41,223 nucleotides of DNA from Bacillota bacterium (GTDB lineage Bacteria; Bacillota; Sulfobacillia; JAJZYS01; JAJYTV01): positions 1 to 41,223 of the forward strand of contig JAJZQO010000019.1 in assembly GCA_021847575.1 (NCBI GenBank), written 5' to 3'. Each line of letters begins with the position of its first letter. Within the stretch, counting starts at the first letter, position 1. Under the pieces are notes generated by a model. That model saw only the letters and a list, made by a program, of their open reading frames with translations, was not told the DNA's origin and made no database searches. The translations under genes were made by a program, and so were the position numbers. This document shows positions 15,042-23,290 of the stretch, in pieces.

Positions 15042-16037
15042 ATGGGAGACTTCGAGCGACGCGTGTTGCGTCTGGTGTCGGAGGGCAAGATCACCGCGGA
15101 GGAGGGCGAGGAGCTGCTTCGCTCGCACGAGCATGGCGCTCTGCATGACCTTCGCACGGTCGTGGAGGAGAGTCTGTCCGGCGTGGGCCGCGTCGTGCGC
15201 GAGCACACGGAGCCCGACACCCAGGAGTTGTTGCGGGCGGAGCTCACCCCGTCCGATGATCCGCTCGAGCTTCGCGTCGCGGGCGACTTTGCCCTGACAC
15301 TGCAACCCGGCGAGGAAGGCATCTGCCGGGCGGTGTGGAGCGCGGGCCGGCCATTTTTCGGCGAAGTGCCACCGCCACCACAGGTGCGCCTCGAGGGCCG
15401 GACGCTGCGCGTCGAGGGGCGTGCGCGCTATGGCTTCGGCATCGGCCTGCCGTTCGGCGGCTATGTCCTCGACGTGTACCTGCCGCCTGACACCCTTGTC
15501 GGCGGCACGATCGCGCAGCGACTCGGGCGCGTCCGCATCGACGATCTGCCGCTCGGCGCGTTGCGGCTGGACACGCAGAACGGGCGTGTGCAGGTGGACG
15601 TGCCGGCGCTCGAGGATCTGCAGGTGCTCTCGCGCAACGGTTCGATCGAGGTCGCGGCACGCGAGGGCGGCAAGGTGCGCGTGGACGCCTACAACGGGCG
15701 CGTCGCGCTGCGCGGCGGGCTGCGCGATGTCGAGGCGACGACCCGCAACGGGCGCATCGAGGCGGACCTAAGCCCCGTCACTGGCGGCCGCTGCCGGCTC
15801 GAGACGCTGAACGGCGCGGTCGAGCTCGAGCTTGCGCCGGACATCGCCTGCGAACTCAGGGCGGAGACGGTGCACGGCCCCATCTCGGTCGACATGCCGG
15901 GTCTCTCGATCGAGGAAGATGTCCGCGACTTCAGCCGGCGCCGGCTGCACGGCCGCACTGTGGGCAGCGAGGGGGATCTCGTGGCGGATCTCGGCACGAC
16001 GAACGGCGCGGTGCGGGTGGCTCAGCACTCGCGTTGA
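15042..16037 (+). CDS. DUF4097-family beta-helix protein with N-terminal SHOCT-like segment
   Basis: A 331-residue protein. Residues 4-28 (RRVLRLVSEGKITAEEGEELLRS) are the SHOCT-like helical pair that often precedes this family. From about 140 onward, repeats of roughly 20 residues with Asn-Gly turns (TQNGRVQVDV, SRNGSIEVAA, YNGRVALRGG, TRNGRIEADL, LNGAVELEL, TTNGAVRV) build a right-handed beta-helix of the DUF4097 adhesin-like type. There is no signal peptide or membrane segment, so it should be cytoplasmic or membrane-peripheral. It forms an operon with the DUF2089 gene, 13 nt downstream, and is started by ATG 15042 after GAGGAGGG. Relatives are linked to envelope-stress modules, but no precise function is known. 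Confidence 0.82.
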   Translation: MGDFERRVLRLVSEGKITAEEGEELLRSHEHGALHDLRTVVEESLSGVGRVVREHTEPDTQELLRAELTPSDDPLELRVAGDFALTLQPGEEGICRAVWSAGRPFFGEVPPPPQVRLEGRTLRVEGRARYGFGIGLPFGGYVLDVYLPPDTLVGGTIAQRLGRVRIDDLPLGALRLDTQNGRVQVDVPALEDLQVLSRNGSIEVAAREGGKVRVDAYNGRVALRGGLRDVEATTRNGRIEADLSPVTGGRCRLETLNGAVELELAPDIACELRAETVHGPISVDMPGLSIEEDVRDFSRRRLHGRTVGSEGDLVADLGTTNGAVRVAQHSR

Positions 16038-16064
16038 CAGGAGATCGCGTGGACCGGTAAGAAT
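16034..16064 (+). promoter_or_regulatory. Possible promoter of the M16 peptidase pair
   Basis: A perfect TTGACA (16034-16039) overlaps the stop codon of the DUF4097 gene. The -10 is weaker; AAGAAT at 16059-16064 needs a 19-bp spacer. Transcription from here would begin about 20 nt before the ribosome site at 16091. Confidence 0.4.
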
Positions 16065-16090
16065 AGGGGCGTCATCGTTGTCGCAGGCGG

Positions 16091-16127
16091 AAGGAGGGAG
16101 GCCGGGCTCTGCCCGGCCGAACTATTG
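16091..16127 (+). promoter_or_regulatory. Shine-Dalgarno separated from its TTG start by a hairpin
   Basis: AAGGAGGG (16091-16098) is a strong ribosome site but lies 26 nt from the only usable start, TTG 16125. Between them an 8-bp stem (16100-16107 with 16111-16118, 3-nt loop) would fold out and leave an effective spacing of about 7 nt. No ATG, GTG or TTG lies in the normal window after the ribosome site in this frame. Confidence 0.55.
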
Positions 16128-17408
16128 TCGTTCATCGAGAAACCCCTTGACCCTGGTGCGACCCTGTTCCTCTGGTCCACACCCAAGTTCAAGACGACGA
16201 CCGTCCGGGTGCTGCTGCGCATGCCGCTCGATCGCGACACTGCGAGCGCGGGGGCCCTGTTGCCCATGATCTTGCAGCGGGGCACGAATGCGCTGCCGCA
16301 GACGATCCTGCTGGCCCGCAAGCTCGACATGCTCTACGGCGCCGAACTGCGTGCGGACGTCCTGAAGTATGGCGAGGAGCAGGTCTCGATCTTTCACCTG
16401 GAAGTGGCCAACGCCGCCTACCTCTCCGGCGAGGACCCCCTGCCGGAGGCATTGGCGCTGCTCGCCGACGTTTTGACGCAGCCGCCCCTCGAGGGCGGTG
16501 GCCTGCACGCGGACTGGGTGGCGCAGGAGCGTGAGAACCTGCGGCGGCGCATTCAGGGCATCTACAGCGACAAGGCGCATTACGCGCAGCTCCGCCTCGT
16601 CGAGGAGATGTGTGCCGGAGAGCCGTACGCCGTGCCGCGTCTCGGCAGGATGGAGGATCTCGACCGGCATACGGGAGCGGACCTTTGGGCGCACTGGCGC
16701 GAGGTCCTGGCCTGTGCGCCCCTAGCGGTCTACATGGTCGGAGACCTTGAGCCCGGTGCGGCCGAGGAACACGCCAGGCGCCTCATTTCGCGCATCGGTC
16801 GCCGCAAGGTGGATACGCCAGCCAAGGTGACGCCGCACGCCCCTCCGGCCACCCAGCGCGAGGTGCACGAGCGCCAGCCCATCGCCCAGGGCAAGCTGGC
16901 CATGGGCTTCACCACAGGCATCAAGGCATCGGATCCCGGGTACCCGGCGCTGGCCATGATGAACGGCATCTACGGGGCGTTCAGCCACTCGCGCCTGTTC
17001 CAGGAGGTGCGCGAGCGGCATTCGCTCGCCTACTACGCCCAGTCGCAACTGGATGGCGTCAAGGGCCTGCTCTTCGTGCACCTGGGCATTGCCTCCGAAA
17101 CCAGGGGGGCTGCGCAGGACCTCGTGCTCAAGCAGCTCGAGGAACTGCGGCGAGGGGCCTTCCGGCCGCAGGAGGTGCAGGACACGCTCAAGGGCATCGC
17201 CGCACAGATCGAACAGTCCGCGGATGCGCCAAGCGAGGCCATCATGACCGACTTCGAACTGCGCGCGTCCGGCCGGGCGACGGAACCGCACCGGCGCATC
17301 GCGGCGCTGCGGGCCGTTGACCACGACGCGATCGTGGCTGCGGCAGTCGGATTGACGCTCGACACGGTCTATTTTCTGGAGGGGGATGGCGATGGCGACG
17401 CGCATTGA
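16125..17408 (+). CDS. M16-family peptidase-like protein, inactive subunit (YmfF type)
   Basis: A 427-residue protein with the M16 (insulinase/mitochondrial processing peptidase) two-domain fold but without the HxxEH zinc site; the equivalent place reads ALLPMILQRGTNALP. It is the probable non-catalytic partner of the next gene product, as in the YmfF-YmfH pairs of Bacillus and the two-subunit M16B peptidases. The C-terminal M16 domain is recognisable (FSHSRLFQEVRERHSLAYYAQSQL), holding the conserved Arg/Tyr residues that help bind peptide in the partner's site. The TTG start is joined to its ribosome site by a hairpin. The 3' end overlaps the active subunit gene by 17 nt. The substrate is unknown; it probably handles short peptides. 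Confidence 0.85.
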   Translation: MSFIEKPLDPGATLFLWSTPKFKTTTVRVLLRMPLDRDTASAGALLPMILQRGTNALPQTILLARKLDMLYGAELRADVLKYGEEQVSIFHLEVANAAYLSGEDPLPEALALLADVLTQPPLEGGGLHADWVAQERENLRRRIQGIYSDKAHYAQLRLVEEMCAGEPYAVPRLGRMEDLDRHTGADLWAHWREVLACAPLAVYMVGDLEPGAAEEHARRLISRIGRRKVDTPAKVTPHAPPATQREVHERQPIAQGKLAMGFTTGIKASDPGYPALAMMNGIYGAFSHSRLFQEVRERHSLAYYAQSQLDGVKGLLFVHLGIASETRGAAQDLVLKQLEELRRGAFRPQEVQDTLKGIAAQIEQSADAPSEAIMTDFELRASGRATEPHRRIAALRAVDHDAIVAAAVGLTLDTVYFLEGDGDGDAH

Positions 17409-18666
17409 GTCCCCGGCGCTGCGCGAAGAGGTCTGGCGCGACGTGCTGCCGTCGGGTCTGCGTTGCTATGTCCTGCTCAAGCCCGGATTCGCGGCGCGGT
17501 ACGCGAGCTTCGCCACACGCTACGGCTCCTGCGATCAGTCCTTTGTCACGGGCGACGGCAGGCTCAGGGAGACTCCGGCCGGAATCGCCCACTTTCTCGA
17601 GCACAAGCTGTTCGAGGAGGAGGGCGGCAACGTGGCGGAGCGTTTCTCCGCACTCGGCGCGATGTCCAACGCCTACACCAACTACGGGGCCACGAGCTAC
17701 CTGTTCTCGACGACCGAGAACTTCCCGGCCGCCCTGGACCTGCTGCTCCAGTTCGTGCAACAGCCATACTTCACCGAGGAGAACGTGCGCAAGGAACAGG
17801 GGATCATCGCCGAGGAACTGCGCATGTACCTCGACGATCCGCGGTCGGTTGTGTTCCAGAACCTTCTTGCGGCCCTCTACCAGCGCCATCCGGTGCGCGT
17901 GGAGATCGGCGGCACGCTCGAGTCGATCCGCCAGATCGGTCCCGCTGAACTCTTCCTGTGCCACAAGGCCTTCTACCAGCCCGCCAACATGGTGCTGATG
18001 GTCGCAGGCGACGTCGATCCAGCCGCGGTGTTCGCCGCCGCGCGCCGTGCCGTGCCTGCCGCCGCGGCGGGCGCCGAGGTACGGCGGGTCTTCCCGGACG
18101 AACCGCGGCAGGTCGGCGAGGAAATGCGCCGCCGGCGCATGGCCGTCGGCGTGCCGCTGATCGCGATCGGCTTCAAGGACGATCCCGCCACCGCAGAACA
18201 GTCGCTCAGACGCGAAGTGGTGATGGAGGTCCTGCTCGACGTGCTCTTTGGGCCGGCTTCTGAGATCCACCGCAGATTGTACGAGGAGGGTCTGATCGGC
18301 CAGCAGTTCGCCGCAAGCTACTTCTCGGGCGAGGGCTACGCTTCGACCGTGCTCGGCGGGCCGACGCCGGATCCCGACCGCCTGCTCGCCCGGGTTGAGG
18401 CGCTGCTCGCGGAAACGCTCCGGCACGGACTCGATCCGACAGACGTGGAGAGGAGCCGCAGGCGTTCCCTTGGCGAGTTCGTCGCCCTTTTCAACGCGCC
18501 GGAGGCGGTGGCGCACGCCTTCAGCGAGTACGCCCTGCGCGACCTGGATCTTATGGCTGCCTACGATGTGCTCCTGGCCGTCACGGCGGACGAGGTCGCG
18601 CAGCGGCTGCAGGAGACGTTCGGGTCGCCCCGCCGCTCCGTCTCGATCGTCGAGGGGGAAGGCTGA
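17392..18666 (+). CDS. M16-family zinc peptidase, active subunit (YmfH type)
   Basis: A 424-residue M16 peptidase with the inverted zinc motif intact: HFLEHKLFEEE gives the two His ligands and the catalytic Glu, and the downstream Glu ligand fits the EEL of GIIAEELRMYLDDP. The C-terminal M16 half has the FGPASEIHRRLYEEGLI segment. ATG 17392 is used because GGAGG (17378-17382) lies 9 nt upstream; ATG 17386 is only 3 nt from it. Overlap with the inactive subunit gene argues for a 1:1 heterodimer. YmfF/YmfH-like pairs are common in Bacillota. Confidence 0.92.
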   Translation: MATRIESPALREEVWRDVLPSGLRCYVLLKPGFAARYASFATRYGSCDQSFVTGDGRLRETPAGIAHFLEHKLFEEEGGNVAERFSALGAMSNAYTNYGATSYLFSTTENFPAALDLLLQFVQQPYFTEENVRKEQGIIAEELRMYLDDPRSVVFQNLLAALYQRHPVRVEIGGTLESIRQIGPAELFLCHKAFYQPANMVLMVAGDVDPAAVFAAARRAVPAAAAGAEVRRVFPDEPRQVGEEMRRRRMAVGVPLIAIGFKDDPATAEQSLRREVVMEVLLDVLFGPASEIHRRLYEEGLIGQQFAASYFSGEGYASTVLGGPTPDPDRLLARVEALLAETLRHGLDPTDVERSRRRSLGEFVALFNAPEAVAHAFSEYALRDLDLMAAYDVLLAVTADEVAQRLQETFGSPRRSVSIVEGEG

Positions 18667-18756
18667 TCGCCTGTGGCCTCAAGCCTTGTTCGCCAGGCCG
18701 TAGCGCTTTCGTCCGCCTGCCCATACTAGGACCATCCTGGCCCGGGAGGCAGGCCG

Positions 18757-19479
18757 TTGCACAGACTCGCCCGAGGTCTCGCCGCATTTCTTGCCCTCGC
18801 GCTCGTCGCAGCCTTGCTCCGGCGTGCGGCGCGGGGGCCTACTCGCGTCCGGCCACTCGAGTCTCCCAGGGCCGCGGCGGCGTTGGCGCAGGGCAGCGTG
18901 GCCATGGCCGTGCAGCGATCGGCGCCGGCGGTGGTTGGCGTCACGGCAGTCACGGCGGCAGCCGTGCCGGGAGGCGGTCTGCTCCTGACGGCGGAGGGTA
19001 GCGGCTTTGTCGTTGATCCGCGGGGCGGGATCCTGACAAGCGCCAGCTTGGTTCGCGGCGCGCAGCGCATCGTCGTGCGCCTGCATCGGGGCCTCGCCCT
19101 CGCCGCGGTCGGCGTGCGGCTCGACCGGCGGCGGGATGTGGCCCTGCTGCAGGTCCGGCCGGGCGGTCGACTGCCGACGCTCCCCCTCGGGTCCCCAGCC
19201 GCGCCGGCGGCCGGGACGTATGTGGTCTCGCTCGGCGACGCCGGGGCTACGCTTGGGGTGGTGTCGTCCGGCGCGCGCGGGGTCGCCGTGGCGGGCGGGC
19301 GACCGCTCGCCCTGCTGCAGACCGATGCGCCGCTCCTGCGGGGCAATGTCGGCGGTCCACTGCTCGACGTCGCGGGGCGGGTGGTCGGCATGGCGACATT
19401 CAGCATCTCGGGCGGGCAGGGCATCGGGTTCGCCGTACCCGCAGGGGAGATTCGGGCGGCGCTCAAGGAACTGACGTGA
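18757..19479 (+). CDS. HtrA/DegP-like pseudoprotease, membrane-anchored, lacking catalytic His and Ser
   Basis: A 240-residue protein with one N-terminal hydrophobic segment (about 5-22) and a chymotrypsin-fold domain of the HtrA kind. Landmarks are GSGFVVDPRGGILTS (81-95), RRDVALLQV (126-133, the Asp127 position) and GNVGGPLLD (196-204) followed by VVGMATFSISGGQGIGFAVP. In active HtrA proteins the first reads ILTNxHVV and the third GNSGGPL. Here the His position is Ser97 and the nucleophile Ser is Val198, so hydrolysis is not expected. There is no PDZ domain. TTG 18757 is preceded by GGGAGG at 9-nt spacing. It may bind and hold exported peptides or act as a regulator. The gene stands between the M16 pair and fhs. 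Confidence 0.8.
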   Translation: MHRLARGLAAFLALALVAALLRRAARGPTRVRPLESPRAAAALAQGSVAMAVQRSAPAVVGVTAVTAAAVPGGGLLLTAEGSGFVVDPRGGILTSASLVRGAQRIVVRLHRGLALAAVGVRLDRRRDVALLQVRPGGRLPTLPLGSPAAPAAGTYVVSLGDAGATLGVVSSGARGVAVAGGRPLALLQTDAPLLRGNVGGPLLDVAGRVVGMATFSISGGQGIGFAVPAGEIRAALKELT

Positions 19480-19662
19480 CGTCGTCGCCCATCTGGCGCC
19501 GCAGCGGTCGATCTGACGGACAGCTCGAGCCTTTACCGACCCATCCGAAATGGTCCGTTCGGTCCCGCGCCATGTAGTCGCGCGAAGAGATATACTGTTC
19601 GCGTGTGTCGCAACGCGGACGGGTTTGCCCGGATGGAGCCCGTCGATGGAGGGACCAACAGG

Positions 19663-21330
19663 GTGCTGAGTGACATTGAGATCGCCGAAAAGGCGAAGAT
19701 GCTGCCGATCACCGAAGTCGCCAGGAAGCTTGATCTCGGTCCTGACGACATCGAGCTGTACGGCAAGTACAAGGCCAAGATCCCCCTGGAAGTGTACGAG
19801 CGCCTCAAGGATCGGCCGGATGGACGCCTCATCCTCTGCACTTCGATCAACCCGACGCCCGCCGGCGAGGGCAAGACGACAACAACCGTAGGCCTCGGAC
19901 AGGCTCTGGCAAAGATCGGCAAGAACGCCATCATCGCCTTGCGCGAGCCCTCGCTCGGTCCCTGCTTCGGCATCAAAGGCGGCGCCGCCGGTGGCGGCTA
20001 CGCGCAGGTGGTGCCGATGGAAGACATCAACCTGCACTTCACCGGCGACTTCCACGCCATCACTTCCGCGCACAACCTCCTCTCAGCGATGCTCGACAAC
20101 CACCTCCAGCAGGGCAACCAGCTCGGCATCGACCCGCGCGCGATCACCTGGCCGCGCGTTCTCGACATGAACGACCGGGCACTGCGCAACATCATCATCG
20201 GTCTCGGCGGCAAGGCGAATGGCGTGCCGCGCGAGTCCGGCTTCATGATCACGGTCGCGTCCGAGATCATGGCGATCCTCTGCCTCGCGACAAGCATCAA
20301 GGACCTCAAGGAACGCCTGGGCCGCATCGTGGTCGGCAGCCGCTACGACGGCAGCTTCGTCACGGCGAAGGACCTCAAGGCGGACGGCGCGATGGCGGCG
20401 CTGCTCAAGGATGCCATCAAGCCGAACCTCGTCCAGACGCTCGAGAACACCCCGGCGCTGATCCACGGCGGACCGTTCGCCAACATCGCGCACGGCAACA
20501 ACTCGATCCAGGCCACGCGGCTCGCGCTCAAGCTTGCCGACTACGTTGTGACAGAGGGCGGCTTCGGCTCGGACCTCGGCGCCGAGAAGTTCATGGACAT
20601 CGTCGCGCCGAAGGCGGGTCTGCGGCCGTCCGCCGTGGTGCTCGTCGCGACCATCCGTGCGCTCAAGCTGCACGGCGGCGCGGACCTCAAGTCCTTGACG
20701 CAGGAGGACCTCGGCGCCCTGGAGCGCGGTCTGCCCAACCTCGAGCAGCATGTGGCGATCGTGCGCACCTTCGGGCTCAACCCGGTGGTGGCCATCAACC
20801 GCTTCCCGAGCGACACCAAGGCGGAGATCGCCCTGCTCGAGAGTCGTGCGCACCAGCTGGGGGTCGAGATGGTGCTCTCGGACGTGTTCGCGCAGGGCGG
20901 CGCGGGCGGCGAGGCCCTGGCCGAGGCAGTGGTGCGGGCGGCCAACCAACCCGGCGACTACAAGCCGCTCTACGAGAGTTCGCTGCCACTCAAGGAGAAG
21001 ATCGCGCGCGTGGCGATCGACATCTACGGAGCGGACGGCGTCGACTTCCTGCCGTCCGCGCAGAAGATCCTCGATCGCTACACCGAACTCGGCTACGGAG
21101 ACCTGCCCGTCTGCATGGCGAAGTCCCAGTACTCGCTCTCCGACAACCCGAAGATGCTGGGCCGACCCACAGGGTTCCGCGTCACCGTGCGCGATGTCAG
21201 GCTCTCGGCTGGGGCGGGGTTCGTCGTGGCGCTGCTCGGCGACATCATGACGATGCCCGGCCTGCCCAAGACGCCAGCCGCCGAGAAGATCGACCTGACA
21301 GACGACGGGCTGATCAAGGGGCTCTTCTAA
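19663..21330 (+). CDS. fhs: Formate--tetrahydrofolate ligase
   Basis: A 555-residue enzyme that makes 10-formyl-THF from formate, THF and ATP, feeding purine, formyl-Met and one-carbon metabolism. The P-loop-like [18 protein letters not shown] lies at 65-82. It is followed by [23 protein letters not shown], the [15 protein letters not shown] segment and the C-terminal [16 protein letters not shown], all family hallmarks. Length is standard. GTG 19663 has GGAGGG 9 nt upstream; ATG 19633 would add ten untypical residues. A TATACT at 19591-19596 is the likely -10 of its promoter, but I see no good -35. It leads the folate block (folP, folB, folK). Confidence 0.96.
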   Translation: MLSDIEIAEKAKMLPITEVARKLDLGPDDIELYGKYKAKIPLEVYERLKDRPDGRLILCTSINPTPAGEGKTTTTVGLGQALAKIGKNAIIALREPSLGPCFGIKGGAAGGGYAQVVPMEDINLHFTGDFHAITSAHNLLSAMLDNHLQQGNQLGIDPRAITWPRVLDMNDRALRNIIIGLGGKANGVPRESGFMITVASEIMAILCLATSIKDLKERLGRIVVGSRYDGSFVTAKDLKADGAMAALLKDAIKPNLVQTLENTPALIHGGPFANIAHGNNSIQATRLALKLADYVVTEGGFGSDLGAEKFMDIVAPKAGLRPSAVVLVATIRALKLHGGADLKSLTQEDLGALERGLPNLEQHVAIVRTFGLNPVVAINRFPSDTKAEIALLESRAHQLGVEMVLSDVFAQGGAGGEALAEAVVRAANQPGDYKPLYESSLPLKEKIARVAIDIYGADGVDFLPSAQKILDRYTELGYGDLPVCMAKSQYSLSDNPKMLGRPTGFRVTVRDVRLSAGAGFVVALLGDIMTMPGLPKTPAAEKIDLTDDGLIKGLF

Positions 21331-21331
21331 C

Positions 21332-22426
21332 ATGTCTGACGCCTGGGTTCTCGGCGTGCCGCAGCCGCCCGCTCGGGCGGATGTCCTCGAGGAGGTCGGG
21401 CTTGGCTCGGCGCGGCAGGTCCACCTCTTCCTCGAGGGATACGACGGCCCGGACCTGCCGCAGCTGACCAGGGGGACCGGGGGGGCGCTCTTGAGCGCCC
21501 CCCCGTCCGCAATGGCGGCCCTGCTGGCGGAGCTGGGGGAACCTTGGCGCAGCATCGGCGAGCGGGCGATGCGGCCCGCACCGCGCGGGCTCAGACTGCC
21601 GAGGGGTGTTCTGCCGCTCGGCACGCGTACGTACGTGATGGGCATCGTCAACGTTACCCCGGACTCCTTTTCCGACGGGGGCCACTACGACGCGGTGGAG
21701 CAGGCTTGCCGGCATGCCCTCGAACTGCAGGCGGCCGGCGCGGACATCATCGACATCGGCGGTGAGTCCACGCGCTGGTACCAGCAGGCGCACCGGCAGG
21801 AGGGGGGCACCGGTGCGAGGGTGCCGCTCGACGAGGAACTTCGGCGCGTCAGGCCCGTGCTTGAGGAGTTGAGGGGCCTGCTCGAGGTGCCGGTCTCGAT
21901 CGACACCTACAAGTGGCCGGTCGCCGAGGCGGCCTTGCGGCTGGGCGCGGAGATCGTCAACGACGTGACCGCCGGGCTTGCGGATCCCGGCATGCTGGCG
22001 GGCACCGCGCGGCACGGCGCCGCCATCGTGCTGATGCACGCCCAGGACGAGCCGCACTACGCCAAAGTGGGGGAGGAGGTCCGGCGGCAACTGCGCGAGC
22101 GGGCCCAGGCTGCGCTGGCGCAAGGCATTCCGGCCGACGCCGTCGTACTTGATCCAGGGATCGGTTTCGGCAAGGACCCTGAGCACAGCTTTGCCGTGCT
22201 GCGCATGCTGCCCAGCCTGCGGGCACTCGGTTACGCGGTGCTCTCGGCCCCCTCCCGCAAGAGTTTCCTGGGCGCCGCCACCGGGCGCCCGATCGGCGAG
22301 CGACTGGCGGCGACGATGGCGGCCGTGGCGCTTTCCGTCGCCTTTGGAGCGGATATTGTGCGGGTGCACGACGTCGTCGAGGCGGTGGACGCCGTGCGCG
22401 TCGCGGATCGGACGGTGCGAGGATGA
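21332..22426 (+). CDS. folP: Dihydropteroate synthase with N-terminal extension
   Basis: A 364-residue protein; residues from about 88 onward are a standard dihydropteroate synthase, which joins para-aminobenzoate to the pterin pyrophosphate and is the sulfonamide target. Motifs are NVTPDSFSDGG (107-117), GADIIDIGGESTR, SIDTYKWPVAEAAL, NDVTAG, DPGIGFGKDPEHSF and SRKSFLG. The first about 87 residues, absent from short FolP proteins, are of no family I recognise. They contain a stretch (codons 48-59) whose mRNA forms a very strong hairpin. The ATG is 2 nt after the fhs stop. folB overlaps the end by 4 nt, so fhs-folP-folB-folK-birA look like one transcript. Confidence 0.93.
   Translation: MSDAWVLGVPQPPARADVLEEVGLGSARQVHLFLEGYDGPDLPQLTRGTGGALLSAPPSAMAALLAELGEPWRSIGERAMRPAPRGLRLPRGVLPLGTRTYVMGIVNVTPDSFSDGGHYDAVEQACRHALELQAAGADIIDIGGESTRWYQQAHRQEGGTGARVPLDEELRRVRPVLEELRGLLEVPVSIDTYKWPVAEAALRLGAEIVNDVTAGLADPGMLAGTARHGAAIVLMHAQDEPHYAKVGEEVRRQLRERAQAALAQGIPADAVVLDPGIGFGKDPEHSFAVLRMLPSLRALGYAVLSAPSRKSFLGAATGRPIGERLAATMAAVALSVAFGADIVRVHDVVEAVDAVRVADRTVRG
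21474..21508 (+). other. Strong hairpin inside the folP coding region
   Basis: Arms 21479-21490 and 21493-21504 are perfectly complementary over 12 bp with seven consecutive G-C pairs. Four more pairs (21474-21477 with 21505-21508) form if C21478 is bulged. It lies 142 nt into folP and has no T-run after it. It could slow ribosomes or polymerase, act as an attenuator between fhs and folP, or simply be a by-product of GC-rich coding. Confidence 0.6.
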
Positions 22427-22791
22427 AGAGGAAAGTCGCCCTGCGCGGGCTCGTGTTCTACGGCAGGCATGGCAACTACCGGCACGAGCGGGGACTCGGC
22501 CAACCTTTCCTGGTCGATGTCGAGATCAGCTACGACTTCCGCGACGTGGCCCAGAGCGATGCCGTGGAGCAGGCCGTGGACTATCGCTATGTCTACCGCA
22601 CGGCACGCTCCATCTTCGAAGGGCCGAGCCTGAGGCTCCTCGAGACTCTGGTGGAGCGGACGGCGCAGGCCCTTCTGGAGCAGTTCCCGCAGGCCGAGCG
22701 CGTCCGGGTCCACGTGCGCAAGCCCCATGCGCCGGTCGGCGGCCCAGCCGACGGCGTGGAGGCGGAGGTGGAGATCGGCCGGGATGATTGA
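22423..22791 (+). CDS. folB: Dihydroneopterin aldolase
   Basis: A 122-residue enzyme that cleaves dihydroneopterin to 6-hydroxymethyl-dihydropterin and glycolaldehyde in folate synthesis. Typical features are the start (VALRGLVFYGRHG, with the conserved GxxFYGRHG), the Glu near RGLGQPFLVDVEISYD, the AVDYRYVY segment and LLETLVERTAQ. The C-terminal VRKPHAPVGGPADGVEAEV matches the conserved KPxAPI region. It overlaps folP (ATGA) and folK, so translation is coupled. Length and motif order are normal. Confidence 0.95.
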   Translation: MKRKVALRGLVFYGRHGNYRHERGLGQPFLVDVEISYDFRDVAQSDAVEQAVDYRYVYRTARSIFEGPSLRLLETLVERTAQALLEQFPQAERVRVHVRKPHAPVGGPADGVEAEVEIGRDD

Positions 22792-23290
22792 GGCCGCGAT
22801 CGGGCTCGGCTCCAACCTGGGCGATCGCGAGGCCGTGCTGCGGCGCGGGCTCTGGTCGCTTGGGCTGACGCTTGCCGCTGCCTCCTCGCTCTATGAGAGC
22901 AGTCCGGTCGAGACGGCGTTGGCGCAGCCGGACTACCTGAACGCCGTCGCCATCCTGCTTGTGCCCGACTCGATGGCACCGAGGGAGCTCCTGCAGCGCA
23001 TGCTCGGGGTCGAGGCATCGCTGGGACGTGTGCGGGGACCTGGCAAGCCGCCGCGCACGCTCGACCTCGATCTGCTCCTCTTCGGGGAGCGGGAACTGGA
23101 CGAGCCCAATCTTCGCTTGCCGCATCCGGGTTTGGCGCGGCGCCGCTTCGTCCTCGAACCTCTGCTCGAGGTGCGGCCCGATGCGGTGCTGCCGGATGGG
23201 CGCGTTTTGGCGCGGCTCATGCGGGCGAGCCTCAGCCAGGACGTGCGGCGTGTGGCCGGGAGGTATTGGCCGTGGCGGATCGCGGGTTGA
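22784..23290 (+). CDS. folK: 6-hydroxymethyl-7,8-dihydropterin pyrophosphokinase
   Basis: A 168-residue HPPK, which transfers pyrophosphate from ATP to hydroxymethyl-dihydropterin just before the FolP step. The start AAIGLGSNLGDRE, the SSLYESSPVE strand, QPDYLNAVA, and the ATP/metal region GPGKPPRTLDLDLLLFG are all conserved, as is LPHPGLARRRFVLEPLLEV. ATG 22784 overlaps the end of folB by 8 nt, and its own end overlaps birA by 19 nt. Confidence 0.96.
   Translation: MIEAAIGLGSNLGDREAVLRRGLWSLGLTLAAASSLYESSPVETALAQPDYLNAVAILLVPDSMAPRELLQRMLGVEASLGRVRGPGKPPRTLDLDLLLFGERELDEPNLRLPHPGLARRRFVLEPLLEVRPDAVLPDGRVLARLMRASLSQDVRRVAGRYWPWRIAG

Noticed and set aside
12161-15322. Open frame of more than 1000 codons on the minus strand opposite tilS and ftsH
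   Set aside because: It is antisense to two certain genes, has no family similarity, and long antisense frames are expected at this base composition.
19480-19662. Riboswitch (THF or similar) before fhs
   Set aside because: Only a 5-bp CCGAA/TTCGG pair is visible; no conserved core of any known riboswitch was found by eye.
20083-21651. Long minus-strand frame opposite fhs and the start of folP
   Set aside because: It mirrors codon structure of the real genes and shows no motif.
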